Below are positions 20,413 to 28,944 of a stretch of DNA of 64,000 bases, piece by piece (position 1 is the first letter of the stretch; each line of letters opens with the position of its first letter). The DNA lies in NCBI RefSeq assembly GCF_002727065.1, contig NZ_PDVP01000002.1:124001-188000 (forward strand). The letters are read 5' to 3'. The position numbers were made by a program, and so were the translations under genes. Below the pieces are notes generated by a model. It was not told the DNA's origin. It did no database searches and saw only the letters and a program-made list of their open reading frames with translations. Source of the stretch: Zhengella mangrovi. Lineage in GTDB: Bacteria > Pseudomonadota > Alphaproteobacteria > Rhizobiales > Rhizobiaceae.

Positions 20413-20488
20413 GCGCCCTTCGTCTAGCGGTCTAGGACGCCGCCCTTTCACGGCGGAAACACGGGTTCGAGTCCCGTAGGGCGTACCA
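20413..20488 (+). tRNA. tRNA-Glu (anticodon TTC)
   Basis: A 76-nt cloverleaf with CCA encoded. The anticodon stem CCGCC/GGCGG encloses the loop CTTTCAC with anticodon TTC; the T arm carries GGGTTCGAGTCCC. The acceptor stem GCGCCCT pairs with AGGGCGT, with a G-T first pair. It borders a loosely packed accessory stretch (20.5-25 kb), but no repeat of its 3' end was found downstream. Confidence 0.97.
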
Positions 20489-20802
20489 AGACCAAACTCT
20501 CCAGATCATCCAAAACATTGATATCCCGGCGGGATCGCGTACGCATGCTGCATGCGGCGGCACCTCATGCACAAGCAGCATGCCCGACAAGGGACCGATT
20601 GGCGCACGCCGAGGCGCGACCCTGACCTGCCAGGATGCGGCTCGCCTGTTCCCGTTTGACCTGGCGCCCGTTGCGCGCCCGGCGGACGCCGGCGATTGCC
20701 GGCAATGCTCATGCGCGCGGGGCCGGCCTCATCACCCATCGCGTTATGAAAAGCTAAAGACATCGCTGTTCAAATCGGGACTTTCATCGGAGTTCTTTGC
20801 GC
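20489..20802. other. 314-bp non-coding gap after tRNA-Glu
   Basis: No convincing gene. The only structure noticed is a perfect 9-bp inverted repeat, GCATGCTGC (20543-20551) and GCAGCATGC (20575-20583), with a 23-bp spacer that itself repeats CATGC. No T-run follows, so it is not a clear terminator. Confidence 0.5.
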
Positions 20803-21279
20803 ATGACGGCAAAAAGCAGGAATACTCCAGACGGTTCGTCGCGATTTCTCCGGCAATGGGGCTTCTGGGCCGTTGTGACCGGCGCGATCGCACTGGTCCT
20901 GGTGTTCGCCCAGATCGCGGGGCCGGCATTTGAACCGAAGCCCTCCGTCGCCTCCCAGATTGGCGAGATCGCGGGCGAGATCAGGCGCTCGGCGTGGCGT
21001 TCCTTCTTCGGACTGCCCAACCCGGCGCCCGAAGCAGTGGCGCCTTCCTTGTGGAACCATGTCGCGATCGCGGCACCCATCCTCGGCGTGGTCGCGGTCG
21101 TGCTTTCGGTCATCTCCGGCATTCTGCGGGAAAACTGGCGATACCCGGTCTACGGAACCAGCCTCGGGGTCGCCGCGATCGTCTTCCAGTACTTCTGGTG
21201 GCTGGCGCTGCTGTTCGCGGGCGTCGTGCTGCTGGTGGCAATCATCGAGAACATGGGCGACATTTTCGGCTTCCCGTAA
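20803..21279 (+). CDS. Membrane protein of unknown function
   Basis: A 158-residue protein with a short polar N terminus and three or four predicted membrane segments (about 22-42, 87-109, 116-134 and 136-151). Between the first two is a soluble stretch containing the Trp/Phe-rich SAWRSFFGLPNP. No family was recognised. The ATG at 20803 is chosen over a TTG six bases earlier. It stands alone between tRNA-Glu and the oppositely oriented CDF transporter gene. Confidence 0.65.
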   Translation: MTAKSRNTPDGSSRFLRQWGFWAVVTGAIALVLVFAQIAGPAFEPKPSVASQIGEIAGEIRRSAWRSFFGLPNPAPEAVAPSLWNHVAIAAPILGVVAVVLSVISGILRENWRYPVYGTSLGVAAIVFQYFWWLALLFAGVVLLVAIIENMGDIFGFP

Positions 21280-21433
21280 CAGCCGCCCGCACCTCCTGGG
21301 ACACGGGTTCCCATGATTTGCTCCAACAATCGATCATGAAGATCACCCGTCCTTGAGGGCGCAGCGAGGCCAGGAGCCGCATCGTCAACGAACGGCGCCC
21401 CTGATAATCAGCGCGACCCGGAACGGAATTCCG

Positions 21434-22342
21434 TCAAGGCGATCTCGGCCGGATAAAGACGGAGGAGACCTCTTCCGCATTGCCGCGGATGGCAGTCTCG
21501 ATGCGCTTCACGCAGGTTTCGATATCGGGCGTGGTCATGTCGTCACGGAACGCGACGTCGATGGCCGCCACCACATCATGCGGACCCAGTTGAACCGTCA
21601 GGACATCGACAACGGCAATCACGTCGCGGTCCGCTTCTGCCGTTTTCCTGATGCGGTCGCGAACGGCGGGCAGCGCCGGTTCACCCAGCAAGAGGCCCTT
21701 GCATTCGATGGCAAGAAACATGGCCGTGACCGCCAGGATCAGACCGATGCCGAGCGACCCGATCCCGTCGAGAACCGGCATGTCGAAATAGTGCGCTGCC
21801 GATATGGCGACGAAGGCCACCAGCAGACCCAGAAGTGCTGCGCTATCCTCGAAGAGCACTGTGAAGACCGTCGGGTCCTTGCTGCGCCGAACCGCGGCCA
21901 GGTAACCGAGCCGCCCCTTCTCGCGCTGGAAGTGCCGCAGTGCAAAGACCCAGGCCACGCCTTCGAAGATCATCGAAAGACCGATCACGACATAGTTGAC
22001 CGTGATGTTCTGCGCCGGAACCGGGTGACGGATGTGCTCGATGCCCTGGTAAAGCGACACGCCGGCGCCAACGGCAAACACCAGGAGTGCAACAATGAAG
22101 CTCCAGAAGTAGACTTCCCTGCCGTAGCCGAGCGGATGCGCCTCGTCCGGCGGCCTTTCGGCCTTGCGCAGCCCATGGAGCATCAGGAGCTGGTTGCCCG
22201 TATCGACGACGGAGTGAACCCCTTCGCTGAGCATCGCCGAACTGCCGGTGTAAAGGGCGGCGGCGAATTTCGTCGCGGCAATCAGCGCATTGCCGGTCAG
22301 CGCGGCGTAAATGACCAGTCTTGAACCACCCTTTGCCGCCAC
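21434..22342 (-). CDS. Cation diffusion facilitator (SLC30A9-like), GTG start
   Basis: A 302-residue CDF family metal exporter with six predicted membrane helices and a C-terminal cytoplasmic domain. Helix 2 has the metal-site motif HSVVD (His43, Asp47). In helix 5, where most zinc exporters have a second HxxxD, this protein has EDSAALLG (Glu165 to Ala169), as in the ZnT9-like branch, so metal choice or coupling may differ. The GTG at 22342 lies after GGAAGGGA. The neighbours give no hint of a metal-resistance operon. Confidence 0.88.
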   Translation of the reverse strand: MAAKGGSRLVIYAALTGNALIAATKFAAALYTGSSAMLSEGVHSVVDTGNQLLMLHGLRKAERPPDEAHPLGYGREVYFWSFIVALLVFAVGAGVSLYQGIEHIRHPVPAQNITVNYVVIGLSMIFEGVAWVFALRHFQREKGRLGYLAAVRRSKDPTVFTVLFEDSAALLGLLVAFVAISAAHYFDMPVLDGIGSLGIGLILAVTAMFLAIECKGLLLGEPALPAVRDRIRKTAEADRDVIAVVDVLTVQLGPHDVVAAIDVAFRDDMTTPDIETCVKRIETAIRGNAEEVSSVFIRPRSP

Positions 22343-22472
22343 CTCGTTCCCTTCCGTGAGCCATCAGAGCTGGAAACCGACTTGTCGAGCCGGCGCGACA
22401 TCGCGCTTGTCGGCCACCCTTGCCGCGCGACCACCGGCATTCAGCCGGATGGTCACCTTCATGGGGTCTCTG

Positions 22473-23030
22473 TCAGGCAGCGCGCCGGTGGCGGTCTTCC
22501 TCGATCTCCTCGACAACCTTGTCAACAAAGGCGGGAAGGTCGCCGGGCGACCGGCTGGTCACGATGGCGTTGTCGGCGACAACCTCCTCGTCCTGCCATT
22601 TGGCCCCTGCATTCTTCAGGTCCGTCGCGATGGAATGATAGGACGTCACACGGCGGCCGTCGACGATACCGGCCTCGACCAGCAGCCACGGGCCATGACA
22701 GATCGCGCCAATGGTCTTGCCTGCCTTGCAGAACTCCTGGACCAGTGACACCGCCTTTTCGTCGGTGCGAAGGATATCCGGATTCATCTGGCCGCCAGGG
22801 ATCACCAGCGCGTCGTAATCCTCGACCTGTGCATTCTCCAGCGAAAGGTCCGCTTCCACGGACTGTCCCCAGTCGTGATCGTTCCAGCCCTTGATCGTGG
22901 CTCCACCGGGTGTCGCGACGTGGACATCCGCTCCCAGCTTCTTCAATTGCTCCAGCGGCACGAGCAGTTCGGATTGCTCGAAGCCATCGGTTGCCATGAT
23001 GAGAATACGGGTGTCGTTGATCTTCGGCAT
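22473..23030 (-). CDS. DJ-1/PfpI family protein (YhbO/PfpI type)
   Basis: A 185-residue PfpI-type member of the DJ-1 superfamily. The nucleophile-elbow cysteine Cys111 with adjacent His112 lies in GAICHGPWLL, and the supporting Glu18 in ATDGFEQSEL, both in their conserved positions. Relatives have been described as stress proteins with glyoxalase/deglycase-like or protease activity; the exact activity is not decided here. The ATG at 23030 follows GTGAGG. It lies between the CDF and mandelate-racemase-like genes on the same strand, but gaps of 130-245 bp argue against a tight operon. Confidence 0.92.
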   Translation of the reverse strand: MPKINDTRILIMATDGFEQSELLVPLEQLKKLGADVHVATPGGATIKGWNDHDWGQSVEADLSLENAQVEDYDALVIPGGQMNPDILRTDEKAVSLVQEFCKAGKTIGAICHGPWLLVEAGIVDGRRVTSYHSIATDLKNAGAKWQDEEVVADNAIVTSRSPGDLPAFVDKVVEEIEEDRHRRAA

Positions 23031-23275
23031 GGTGGGCCTCACTTTTGTCTGGCGGGTTGGTCGGCTTTGAACCACAACCCGTTCTTGCGCCCACTTGTTC
23101 CCGGCGCGGCGAAAGGTGAGAGACAACGCCATGCGCCAAGCGCCGCCCACGGTGACCGGATGTCATCGCCTCGCGCGCTGCGTTCATGCCGTTCGAAGCT
23201 TGCGGGATGAACGGCGCCCCCTGCCCCGCCACGAAGCGTTCCACCGGGCCAGGGAAACTGGCTGACCGGTTGCTG

Positions 23276-24385
23276 TCATCGGGATGTGACAGTCGACCTG
23301 AACAGTTCCTGCGCCCGGATTGCATCCCAATCCCATGCAATTCCGAGTCCCGGGTCGTCCGAAGGAATCCCGAATCCATCCTCCATGCGCATTTGTTGCG
23401 ATGTCACGCTGTCCAACTGGGGTATGTATTCCAGCCAGCGCGCATTCGGCACGGCGCAGACAAGCGGCAGGTGCAATTCCATCAGGAAATGCGGACAGAC
23501 CATGACGTTGAACGCTTCCGCGAGATGGGCCGTCTTGAGCCAGGGGGTGATGCCCCCGATCCGCGCGACATCCACCTGGACGATACTGGCGGCACCGGCC
23601 TGGAGATAATCCTTGAATTGGCTCAGGGAATACATGCTTTCGCCGACGGCGATCGGTACCGACGTGCGGCGCGACAACTCGACATGCGCCGCGATGTCAT
23701 CCGCCGGCAAGGGTTCCTCGAACCAGCCGACGCCCACCTCTTGGAGCATTCCCGCGCGGCGAATGGCCTCCGACAGGGTAAAGCCCTGATTGCCGTCCGT
23801 CAGGATTTCGTATTCATCCCCGGCGGCTGCGCGGACGGCCGAGAGCCGGGCAGCGTCCTCGCTCAGATGAGGGCGGCCAATCTTGATCTTGGACCCCTTG
23901 AACCCGGCCTCTTTCATGGCAAGCGCATCGTCGACCAGAGCCGGGGTTTCCAGGTGCAGCCAGCCGCCTTCCGTCGAATAGAGGGGAATGCGGTTGCGTG
24001 TGCCGCCGGCGGCTTTCCAGAGGGGCAGACCATGCTTGCGGCACCGCAGATCCCACAGCGCGATATCTATTGCCGCGATCGCCAGCGACGTGATGGCCCC
24101 TACCGCGGTGGCATGGGTCGAAAAGAGAAGATCTTTCCAGATGCCGTCAATACAGTCCGGATCCCGGCCGATCAGCGCGGGCGCAAGCGTCTTTTCCAGC
24201 AGGGCCATGACGGACGGCCCGCCCGTGCCGATCGTGTAGCTGTAGCCCGTTCCAACAGCCCCATCGCTGTCCGTGATCGTGACGATCGGCGTTTCCTGGC
24301 TCACGAACGACTGGATAGCGTCGGTTCTCTTCACTTTCGGCGTGAGGTCGATCATCCGCAGATCAATTCTTGCGATCGTGGCCAT
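23276..24385 (-). CDS. Mandelate racemase/muconate lactonizing family enzyme (MR subgroup)
   Basis: A 369-residue enolase-superfamily enzyme. The mandelate-racemase-subgroup residues can be placed: the KxK general base (Lys166, Lys168 in GSKIKIG), metal ligands Asp197 (TDGNQG), Glu223 (WFEEPL) and Glu249 (VGES), and the Asp272-His299 dyad (VDVARIGG, CPHF). This arrangement fits a sugar-acid dehydratase or epimerase/racemase. The substrate cannot be named: no aldolase, transporter or regulator for an acid sugar sits beside it. The ATG at 24385 is supported by AGGGAAAAGG upstream. Confidence 0.9.
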   Translation of the reverse strand: MATIARIDLRMIDLTPKVKRTDAIQSFVSQETPIVTITDSDGAVGTGYSYTIGTGGPSVMALLEKTLAPALIGRDPDCIDGIWKDLLFSTHATAVGAITSLAIAAIDIALWDLRCRKHGLPLWKAAGGTRNRIPLYSTEGGWLHLETPALVDDALAMKEAGFKGSKIKIGRPHLSEDAARLSAVRAAAGDEYEILTDGNQGFTLSEAIRRAGMLQEVGVGWFEEPLPADDIAAHVELSRRTSVPIAVGESMYSLSQFKDYLQAGAASIVQVDVARIGGITPWLKTAHLAEAFNVMVCPHFLMELHLPLVCAVPNARWLEYIPQLDSVTSQQMRMEDGFGIPSDDPGLGIAWDWDAIRAQELFRSTVTSR

Positions 24386-24804
24386 ACCTTTTCCCTGTCC
24401 TTTCACCGCCGTCGATCTGACAGCTCACGTGTCGTTCTCGCTCGGAGCGCGAGTCCCTTTCGGCCGCGGTCCGTCGCAAGGTTCTCATGCGGCAGCGTCC
24501 TCGATCCAGGCCGGCGCTCCTGTCCCCGTCATTCAAGATCAAAGACGAGCCTTCGGGAAGCAGGCGTATTCCAAAGTCTCACCGAAATTCCAGTATGGCC
24601 GGAAGACGCGGCTTCTCGTGAGGCCGCGACACATGGATGGCGGTTGACGTGTCCATGCCAGCGGGCGGGAACAAAACAGCACGGAGATGATTGGACGAGA
24701 CAGTCATAGCAGCGCAGTGCGTCCGGGCCCGGTTCAGGGCTTTCCTGATCGTGGCGGTCCGGCGCTCTGCCGAAAGGTTGCGAGTGATGCCCACAGGAGA
24801 CCTC
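24386..24804. other. 419-bp divergent gap without a recognised gene
   Basis: Lies between the mandelate-racemase-like gene (minus) and the 50-residue protein gene (plus) and presumably holds both promoters, though no clear -35/-10 pair was found. Short reading frames here lack ribosome binding sites and protein-like composition. Base composition looks somewhat less GC-rich than the flanking housekeeping genes (impression, not measured). Confidence 0.5.
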
Positions 24805-24957
24805 ATGACCAATACATCCAAGCCCATTACCGCCGAACAGCCTGCCCCTGGCGAAGACGACGAGACCCGGAAGCCGAAAAAGCCCAATCCGTCCAAGCCG
24901 ATCACCGAGGAGCAACCGCGCGCCGATCCCAATGAGAGCCGGACCGAGGACGAATAG
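24805..24957 (+). CDS. 50-residue hydrophilic protein with an internal repeat
   Basis: A very small gene with a strong ribosome binding site (AGGAGA, six bases before the ATG). The product has no hydrophobic segment and is rich in Pro, Lys, Glu and Asp. It contains an imperfect duplication: SKPITAEQPAPGEDDE (residues 5-20) and SKPITEEQPRADPNES (30-45). It is likely disordered. Similar short Pro/Glu/Lys-rich proteins occur in rhizobia, but no named family was recognised. The antisense frames across it are longer but lack start signals. Confidence 0.65.
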   Translation: MTNTSKPITAEQPAPGEDDETRKPKKPNPSKPITEEQPRADPNESRTEDE

Positions 24958-25106
24958 CCCGGCGGCGAACAAGCCCGCCAGTTTCCGGACGTCTCCAGGT
25001 CTTCCGCTGCCAGATCATTCGTTGAACGGCAGGAAAACCGGGATTTCCCCCGGCACATGCCTTCTCCCTGCTTGAACGGTCCGCGCGGATCAGGCAAGCA
25101 GCGGGC

Positions 25107-25823
25107 ATGAGATTTCCAAGCCCCCTGATCCCCGCCACGCTGATCCGCCGCTACAAGCGGTTTCTCGCCGACGTCACGCTCGACAATGGTGATGTGACCA
25201 CCGTCTCGGTTCCCAATACCGGGTCAATGATGGGGCTGAGCGATCCCGGCATGCGGGTCTGGCTGTCGCGCTCCGACAATCCGAAACGGAAATACGCGCA
25301 CACGCTGGAGATGGTGGAGGCGGACGGCGCCATGGTCGGCATCAATACCGGCCTGCCGAACCGGCTGGTCGAGGAGGCGATCCTCTCCGGCCTCCTGCCG
25401 GATCTCGCCGGCTGGCAGACGCTGAAGCGGGAACAGCGCTACGGCGCGAATTCGCGCATCGACATCCTGCTGGAGGATCCGGACCGCGGCCTCGCCTATG
25501 TCGAGGTGAAGAACGTCCACCTGATGCGCGTACCCGGCCTCGCCGAGTTCCCCGACACGGTGACGGCGCGCGGCACGAAGCACCTGGGCCAACTTGCGGC
25601 CATGGTGGCGGAGGGGCACAAGGCCGTGATGGTCTATCTCATCCAGCGTGGCGACTGCAGCCGCTTTCGCCTCTGCGGCGATCTCGACCCGGCCTACGCA
25701 GCCGCCTTCGAAGCCGCGAGCGCCGCGGGCGTCGAGGCCTATGCGCTCGGCTGCGACCTGACGGAAACGGACATCACGGCGACCGGGCTGCTTGCGATCG
25801 AGCCCGCGCGAATGGCGGAATGA
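25107..25823 (+). CDS. sfsA: SfsA family DNA-binding/nuclease-fold protein
   Basis: A 238-residue SfsA homologue (sugar fermentation stimulation protein). An N-terminal OB-like region ([15 protein letters not shown], then [14 protein letters not shown]) precedes a nuclease-like core with [13 protein letters not shown] and [11 protein letters not shown], matching the SfsA signature. In E. coli it was reported to bind DNA and enhance maltose gene expression; its general role is unclear. It starts the sfsA-map-radC run; the gap to map is 117 bp. Confidence 0.95.
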   Translation: MRFPSPLIPATLIRRYKRFLADVTLDNGDVTTVSVPNTGSMMGLSDPGMRVWLSRSDNPKRKYAHTLEMVEADGAMVGINTGLPNRLVEEAILSGLLPDLAGWQTLKREQRYGANSRIDILLEDPDRGLAYVEVKNVHLMRVPGLAEFPDTVTARGTKHLGQLAAMVAEGHKAVMVYLIQRGDCSRFRLCGDLDPAYAAAFEAASAAGVEAYALGCDLTETDITATGLLAIEPARMAE

Positions 25824-25940
25824 CGCGGCCCGGCCGCGCATGGCTTGAATGGCCCGGCGAATGATGCCATTTGACAGGCATCACACGAACAATGGCAGCG
25901 CGGACGCGCGACCTGTGATGCCGGCGCGAGGAAACGAACG

Positions 25941-26771
25941 ATGGTCACCTATGTCGATGCGGCAACGGCTCCGCTGAAAAACACCGGCCAGATCCGGCTT
26001 TACGGGGCCGAGGATTTCGAAGGCATGCGCAAGGCCTGCCAACTGACCGCGCGCTGCCTCGATGAACTGGCGGACATGGTCAAGCCCGGTGTCCAGACCG
26101 AGGAAATCGATCGCTTCGTCTACGAATTCGGCGCCGACCACGGGGCCATACCCGCGACGCTGAATTACCGCGGCTACACCAAGTCGTGCTGCACCTCCAT
26201 CAATCACGTCGTCTGCCACGGCATTCCCAACGACAAGCCGCTCCGGGACGGCGACATCGTCAACATCGACGTCACCTACATCCTCGATGGCTGGCACGGC
26301 GATTCCAGCCGCATGTACCCGGTCGGACAGGTGAAACGCGCGGCCGAACGGCTGATGGAGGTGACCTACGAATCGATGATGCGGGGCATCGCGGCCATCC
26401 GGCCCGGCGCCAAGACCGGCATCATCGGCGCCGCCATCCAGGCCTATGCGGAAGCCGAGCGCTGCTCGGTGGTCCGCGATTTCTGCGGCCACGGTGTCGG
26501 CCGGCTGTTCCACGACGCGCCGAACATCCTCCATTACGGCACGCCGTCCGACGGCGTGGAAATGCGCGAAGGCATGATCTTCACCGTCGAGCCGATGATC
26601 AATCTCGGCCGGCCGCACGTGAAGGTTCTCTCCGACGGCTGGACCGCGGTCACCCGTGACCGGTCGCTTTCGGCGCAGTACGAGCACACGGTGGGCGTGA
26701 CCGCCGATGGCTGCGAGATCTTCACGCTGTCGCCCGCCGGGCTCGACCGGCCCGGCCTGCCTGCCGCCTGA
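25941..26771 (+). CDS. map: Type I methionine aminopeptidase
   Basis: A 276-residue methionine aminopeptidase, removing N-terminal Met from nascent proteins. The dinuclear metal ligands are in NIDVTYILDGWHGDSSRMY (two Asp), FCGHGVGRLFHDAP (His), MIFTVEPMI (Glu) and the late YEHTVGV (Glu). The SINHVVCHGIPN substrate loop is intact. It is slightly extended at the C terminus (LDRPGLPAA). The start follows GAGGAAACG. It lies between sfsA and radC on the same strand. Confidence 0.98.
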   Translation: MVTYVDAATAPLKNTGQIRLYGAEDFEGMRKACQLTARCLDELADMVKPGVQTEEIDRFVYEFGADHGAIPATLNYRGYTKSCCTSINHVVCHGIPNDKPLRDGDIVNIDVTYILDGWHGDSSRMYPVGQVKRAAERLMEVTYESMMRGIAAIRPGAKTGIIGAAIQAYAEAERCSVVRDFCGHGVGRLFHDAPNILHYGTPSDGVEMREGMIFTVEPMINLGRPHVKVLSDGWTAVTRDRSLSAQYEHTVGVTADGCEIFTLSPAGLDRPGLPAA

Positions 26772-26924
26772 TCGGCCGGCGCACGCGCCCTCAATTCGGG
26801 GGAATTCGCCGTCGGCGGCTGCCGTCTCCCTTTCGCCGGACCCTGCCTTGCGCTAGCCTTGAAGGTGTGGGGCTTGGGCCGGTTCGCGTTTCCCTCGTGA
26901 CGGCATCCGGGCACAGTGACACCG

Positions 26925-27686
26925 ATGGCCGACGAACCCGACGAGCGCGGCATGTTTGCCGAATCCGCCGCGATTCCCCCCTCGTTTCCCCGCAAGGACA
27001 CACCCGCGGACCCCAAGCCGCACTGGCACGGCCACCGCGACCGGCTGCGCCAGAAATTCGCCGAGGCCGGCGACGACGCCCTTGCCGATTACGAACTGCT
27101 GGAACTGCTGCTCTACCGGCTGATTCCGCGCCGCGACACCAAGCCCGTCGCCAAGGCGCTGATCGCCCGCTTCGGGTCGATCGGCGGGGTGCTTGGCGCG
27201 CCGGTTCCGCTATTGCAGGAGGTCAGCGGCGTGGGCGCGACCGTGGCGACGGAACTCAAGCTCGTTGCGGCCATCAGGCGTCGGTCGCTGAAGTCCGAAA
27301 TCCGGAAAAAGCAGGTCATGGCGTCGTGGTCCACGGTCATCGACTATTGCAACGCGGCCATGGCGCACGAGACGCGCGAGCAGTTCCGCATCCTGTTTCT
27401 CGACAAGAAGAACGTGCTGATCGCCGACGAGGTGCAGCAGACGGGCACGGTCGATCACACGCCGGTCTACACGCGCGAGGTCATCCACCGGGCGCTGGAA
27501 CTGGCGGCCACGGCCATCATCCTGGTCCATAACCACCCGTCGGGAGACCCGACGCCATCGCGGGCCGATATCGACATGACCCGCACGATCGCCCAGAGCG
27601 CCGCGCCGCTTGGCATCACGGTGCACGATCACATCATCATCGGCAAGGACGGTCATGCCAGCATGAAGGCGCTGCAACTGTTCTAA
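26925..27686 (+). CDS. radC: RadC family JAB-domain protein
   Basis: A 253-residue RadC/YicR homologue: N-terminal helix-hairpin-helix-like region ([28 protein letters not shown]) and a C-terminal MPN/JAMM metalloprotease-like domain with the conserved [14 protein letters not shown] motif. The original DNA-repair assignment of RadC was withdrawn and the function is unknown. The ATG at 26925 is used; a GTG at 26916 is in frame. Neither start has a strong ribosome binding site. Confidence 0.95.
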   Translation: MADEPDERGMFAESAAIPPSFPRKDTPADPKPHWHGHRDRLRQKFAEAGDDALADYELLELLLYRLIPRRDTKPVAKALIARFGSIGGVLGAPVPLLQEVSGVGATVATELKLVAAIRRRSLKSEIRKKQVMASWSTVIDYCNAAMAHETREQFRILFLDKKNVLIADEVQQTGTVDHTPVYTREVIHRALELAATAIILVHNHPSGDPTPSRADIDMTRTIAQSAAPLGITVHDHIIIGKDGHASMKALQLF

Positions 27687-27723
27687 GCCGCGCCCGCCTT
27701 TGCCGCGTCCCTGTTCCATCCGT

Positions 27724-27915
27724 TCAGTCGCGGCCGGCCTTCGCCCGCAGCCAGAGGGCAAGGACCGAACTCAAGCCGACCAGGACAAAAAGGGTCAGGC
27801 GCAGTGCGCCGCCCTGCTCCGGGTTGGTGATTCCGTTGATGGCGACGAACCAGCCATTCAAATCCAGGTACAGGATGATCGCGATCAACCCGAAGCCTGC
27901 GGCGCGCCTGCCCAC
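27724..27915 (-). CDS. Small membrane protein, possible gene
   Basis: A 63-residue frame with two likely membrane segments (about 7-27 and 40-57) joined by a polar loop (NGITNPEQGG) and ending in a short basic tail. The hydrophobic pattern and Arg/Lys distribution look like a real two-helix protein, but the only start is a GTG with a poor ribosome binding site, 17 bp past the LysR stop. No family recognised. Confidence 0.45.
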   Translation of the reverse strand: MGRRAAGFGLIAIILYLDLNGWFVAINGITNPEQGGALRLTLFVLVGLSSVLALWLRAKAGRD

Positions 27916-27931
27916 GCCCGGGCAGACCGCC

Positions 27932-28819
27932 CTAGGCGGTGTTGTCCGCTAGGTGGCCGGCAAGCAGGCCGACGGCAGGCTTGTCGCGGGACGACGGCGC
28001 CTGCACGAGGTAGAAGCCCCTGCCGGGATCGACCTGCGGCATTGCCAGTGCAACCAGCCGCCCTTCGTTTTCCAGGTCGCCGGTGATCGATTTCCAGCCC
28101 AGCATCACGCCCTGGGCCTGGAGCGCGGCCTGGGTCGACTGGACGTAATTGGTGAAATGCCGGCCCGGATTGCGCAGGGCGGGCAGGCCGGCGCGCTTCT
28201 GGTATCCCGACCATGTCAACCAGCTGTCGTCCTCCGCTTCCACGTGCAGCAGCGTGACCGCCTCGAAGGCCTGCCGTCCTGCCGCGATGCGGCCGGCCAG
28301 GTCGGGATGGCAGACCGGGCGGACGGTCTCGTCGAACAGCTTTTCGCCCTCCCCGCCGCCCCAGTCGCCGCGGCCATAGCGAATGGCCATGTCCATGCCG
28401 CGGCGCAATGGCGGGGCCCCCTGCGGCGTCGTCAGCACGTTGACGGCGATGCCCGGCTGCCGTTCGTAAAACCCCGCCAGACGCGGCATCAGCCAGTAGG
28501 TGGCGACACCGACGGAACAGGCGACGGTGACCGCGCCGCCGCCCTTGCCGAGTTCGCGGATCTCGGCCGCCGCCTCGCGCAGACGTCCGAAGGCCTCGTC
28601 GCAGGCGGCCTGCAGGGCGATGCCGGCCGCCGTCAGCGCCAAGGGCCGCGTCGCCCGGTCGAACAGCGCTGCGCCAAGATGGTCCTCGAGCTTGCGGATC
28701 GACTGGCTGATCGCGGGCTGGGTGACGTTCAGTTCCTCGGCGGCCGCGCGAAAGCCGCGCCCGCGCGACACGGCGTCGAAGGCGGCGAGAAGCTTGAGCG
28801 GCGGAAGGCGTTCGGACAT
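27932..28819 (-). CDS. LysR-type regulator, GcvA-like
   Basis: A 295-residue LysR-type regulator. The winged helix-turn-helix spans about residues 5-62 (LKLLAAFDAVSRGRGFRAAA, VTQPAISQSIRKLEDHLG), followed by a substrate-binding domain (CSVGVATYWLMPRL onward). It is closest in character to the GcvA/AmpR branch. It is divergent from the dioxygenase-aldolase pair across 125 bp holding a T-N11-A dyad right next to its start codon, so it probably controls that pair and represses itself. The ATG at 28819 was chosen as the conserved N terminus; the frame extends 45 codons into the operator region. Confidence 0.92.
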   Translation of the reverse strand: MSERLPPLKLLAAFDAVSRGRGFRAAAEELNVTQPAISQSIRKLEDHLGAALFDRATRPLALTAAGIALQAACDEAFGRLREAAAEIRELGKGGGAVTVACSVGVATYWLMPRLAGFYERQPGIAVNVLTTPQGAPPLRRGMDMAIRYGRGDWGGGEGEKLFDETVRPVCHPDLAGRIAAGRQAFEAVTLLHVEAEDDSWLTWSGYQKRAGLPALRNPGRHFTNYVQSTQAALQAQGVMLGWKSITGDLENEGRLVALAMPQVDPGRGFYLVQAPSSRDKPAVGLLAGHLADNTA

Positions 28820-28820
28820 G

Positions 28821-28839
28821 ACATAACCCCGGCTTATGT
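28821..28839. promoter_or_regulatory. LysR-type operator (T-N11-A dyad)
   Basis: A perfect inverted repeat, ACATAA and TTATGT separated by 7 bp, containing the LysR-family T-N11-A core (T at 28824, A at 28836). It abuts the LysR start codon (28819) and lies about 105 bp upstream of the divergent dioxygenase gene. Confidence 0.65.
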
Positions 28840-28944
28840 CTCCATAATTCTTTCCGGAATTCACCATGGCAAGGAATTTTGATTGGATCCGCTTCGAAAC
28901 AGCCGGCCAACCGGATGCCGGCGGACAATCGAATGGGGGACCAT

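Noticed and set aside
20413-20488. Attachment site at tRNA-Glu
   Set aside because: No repeat of the tRNA 3' end found downstream and no integrase gene in the window.
24529-24972. Minus-strand frame of 147 codons over the 50-residue gene
   Set aside because: Lacks a ribosome binding site, while the plus-strand small gene has a strong one; choice is not absolute.
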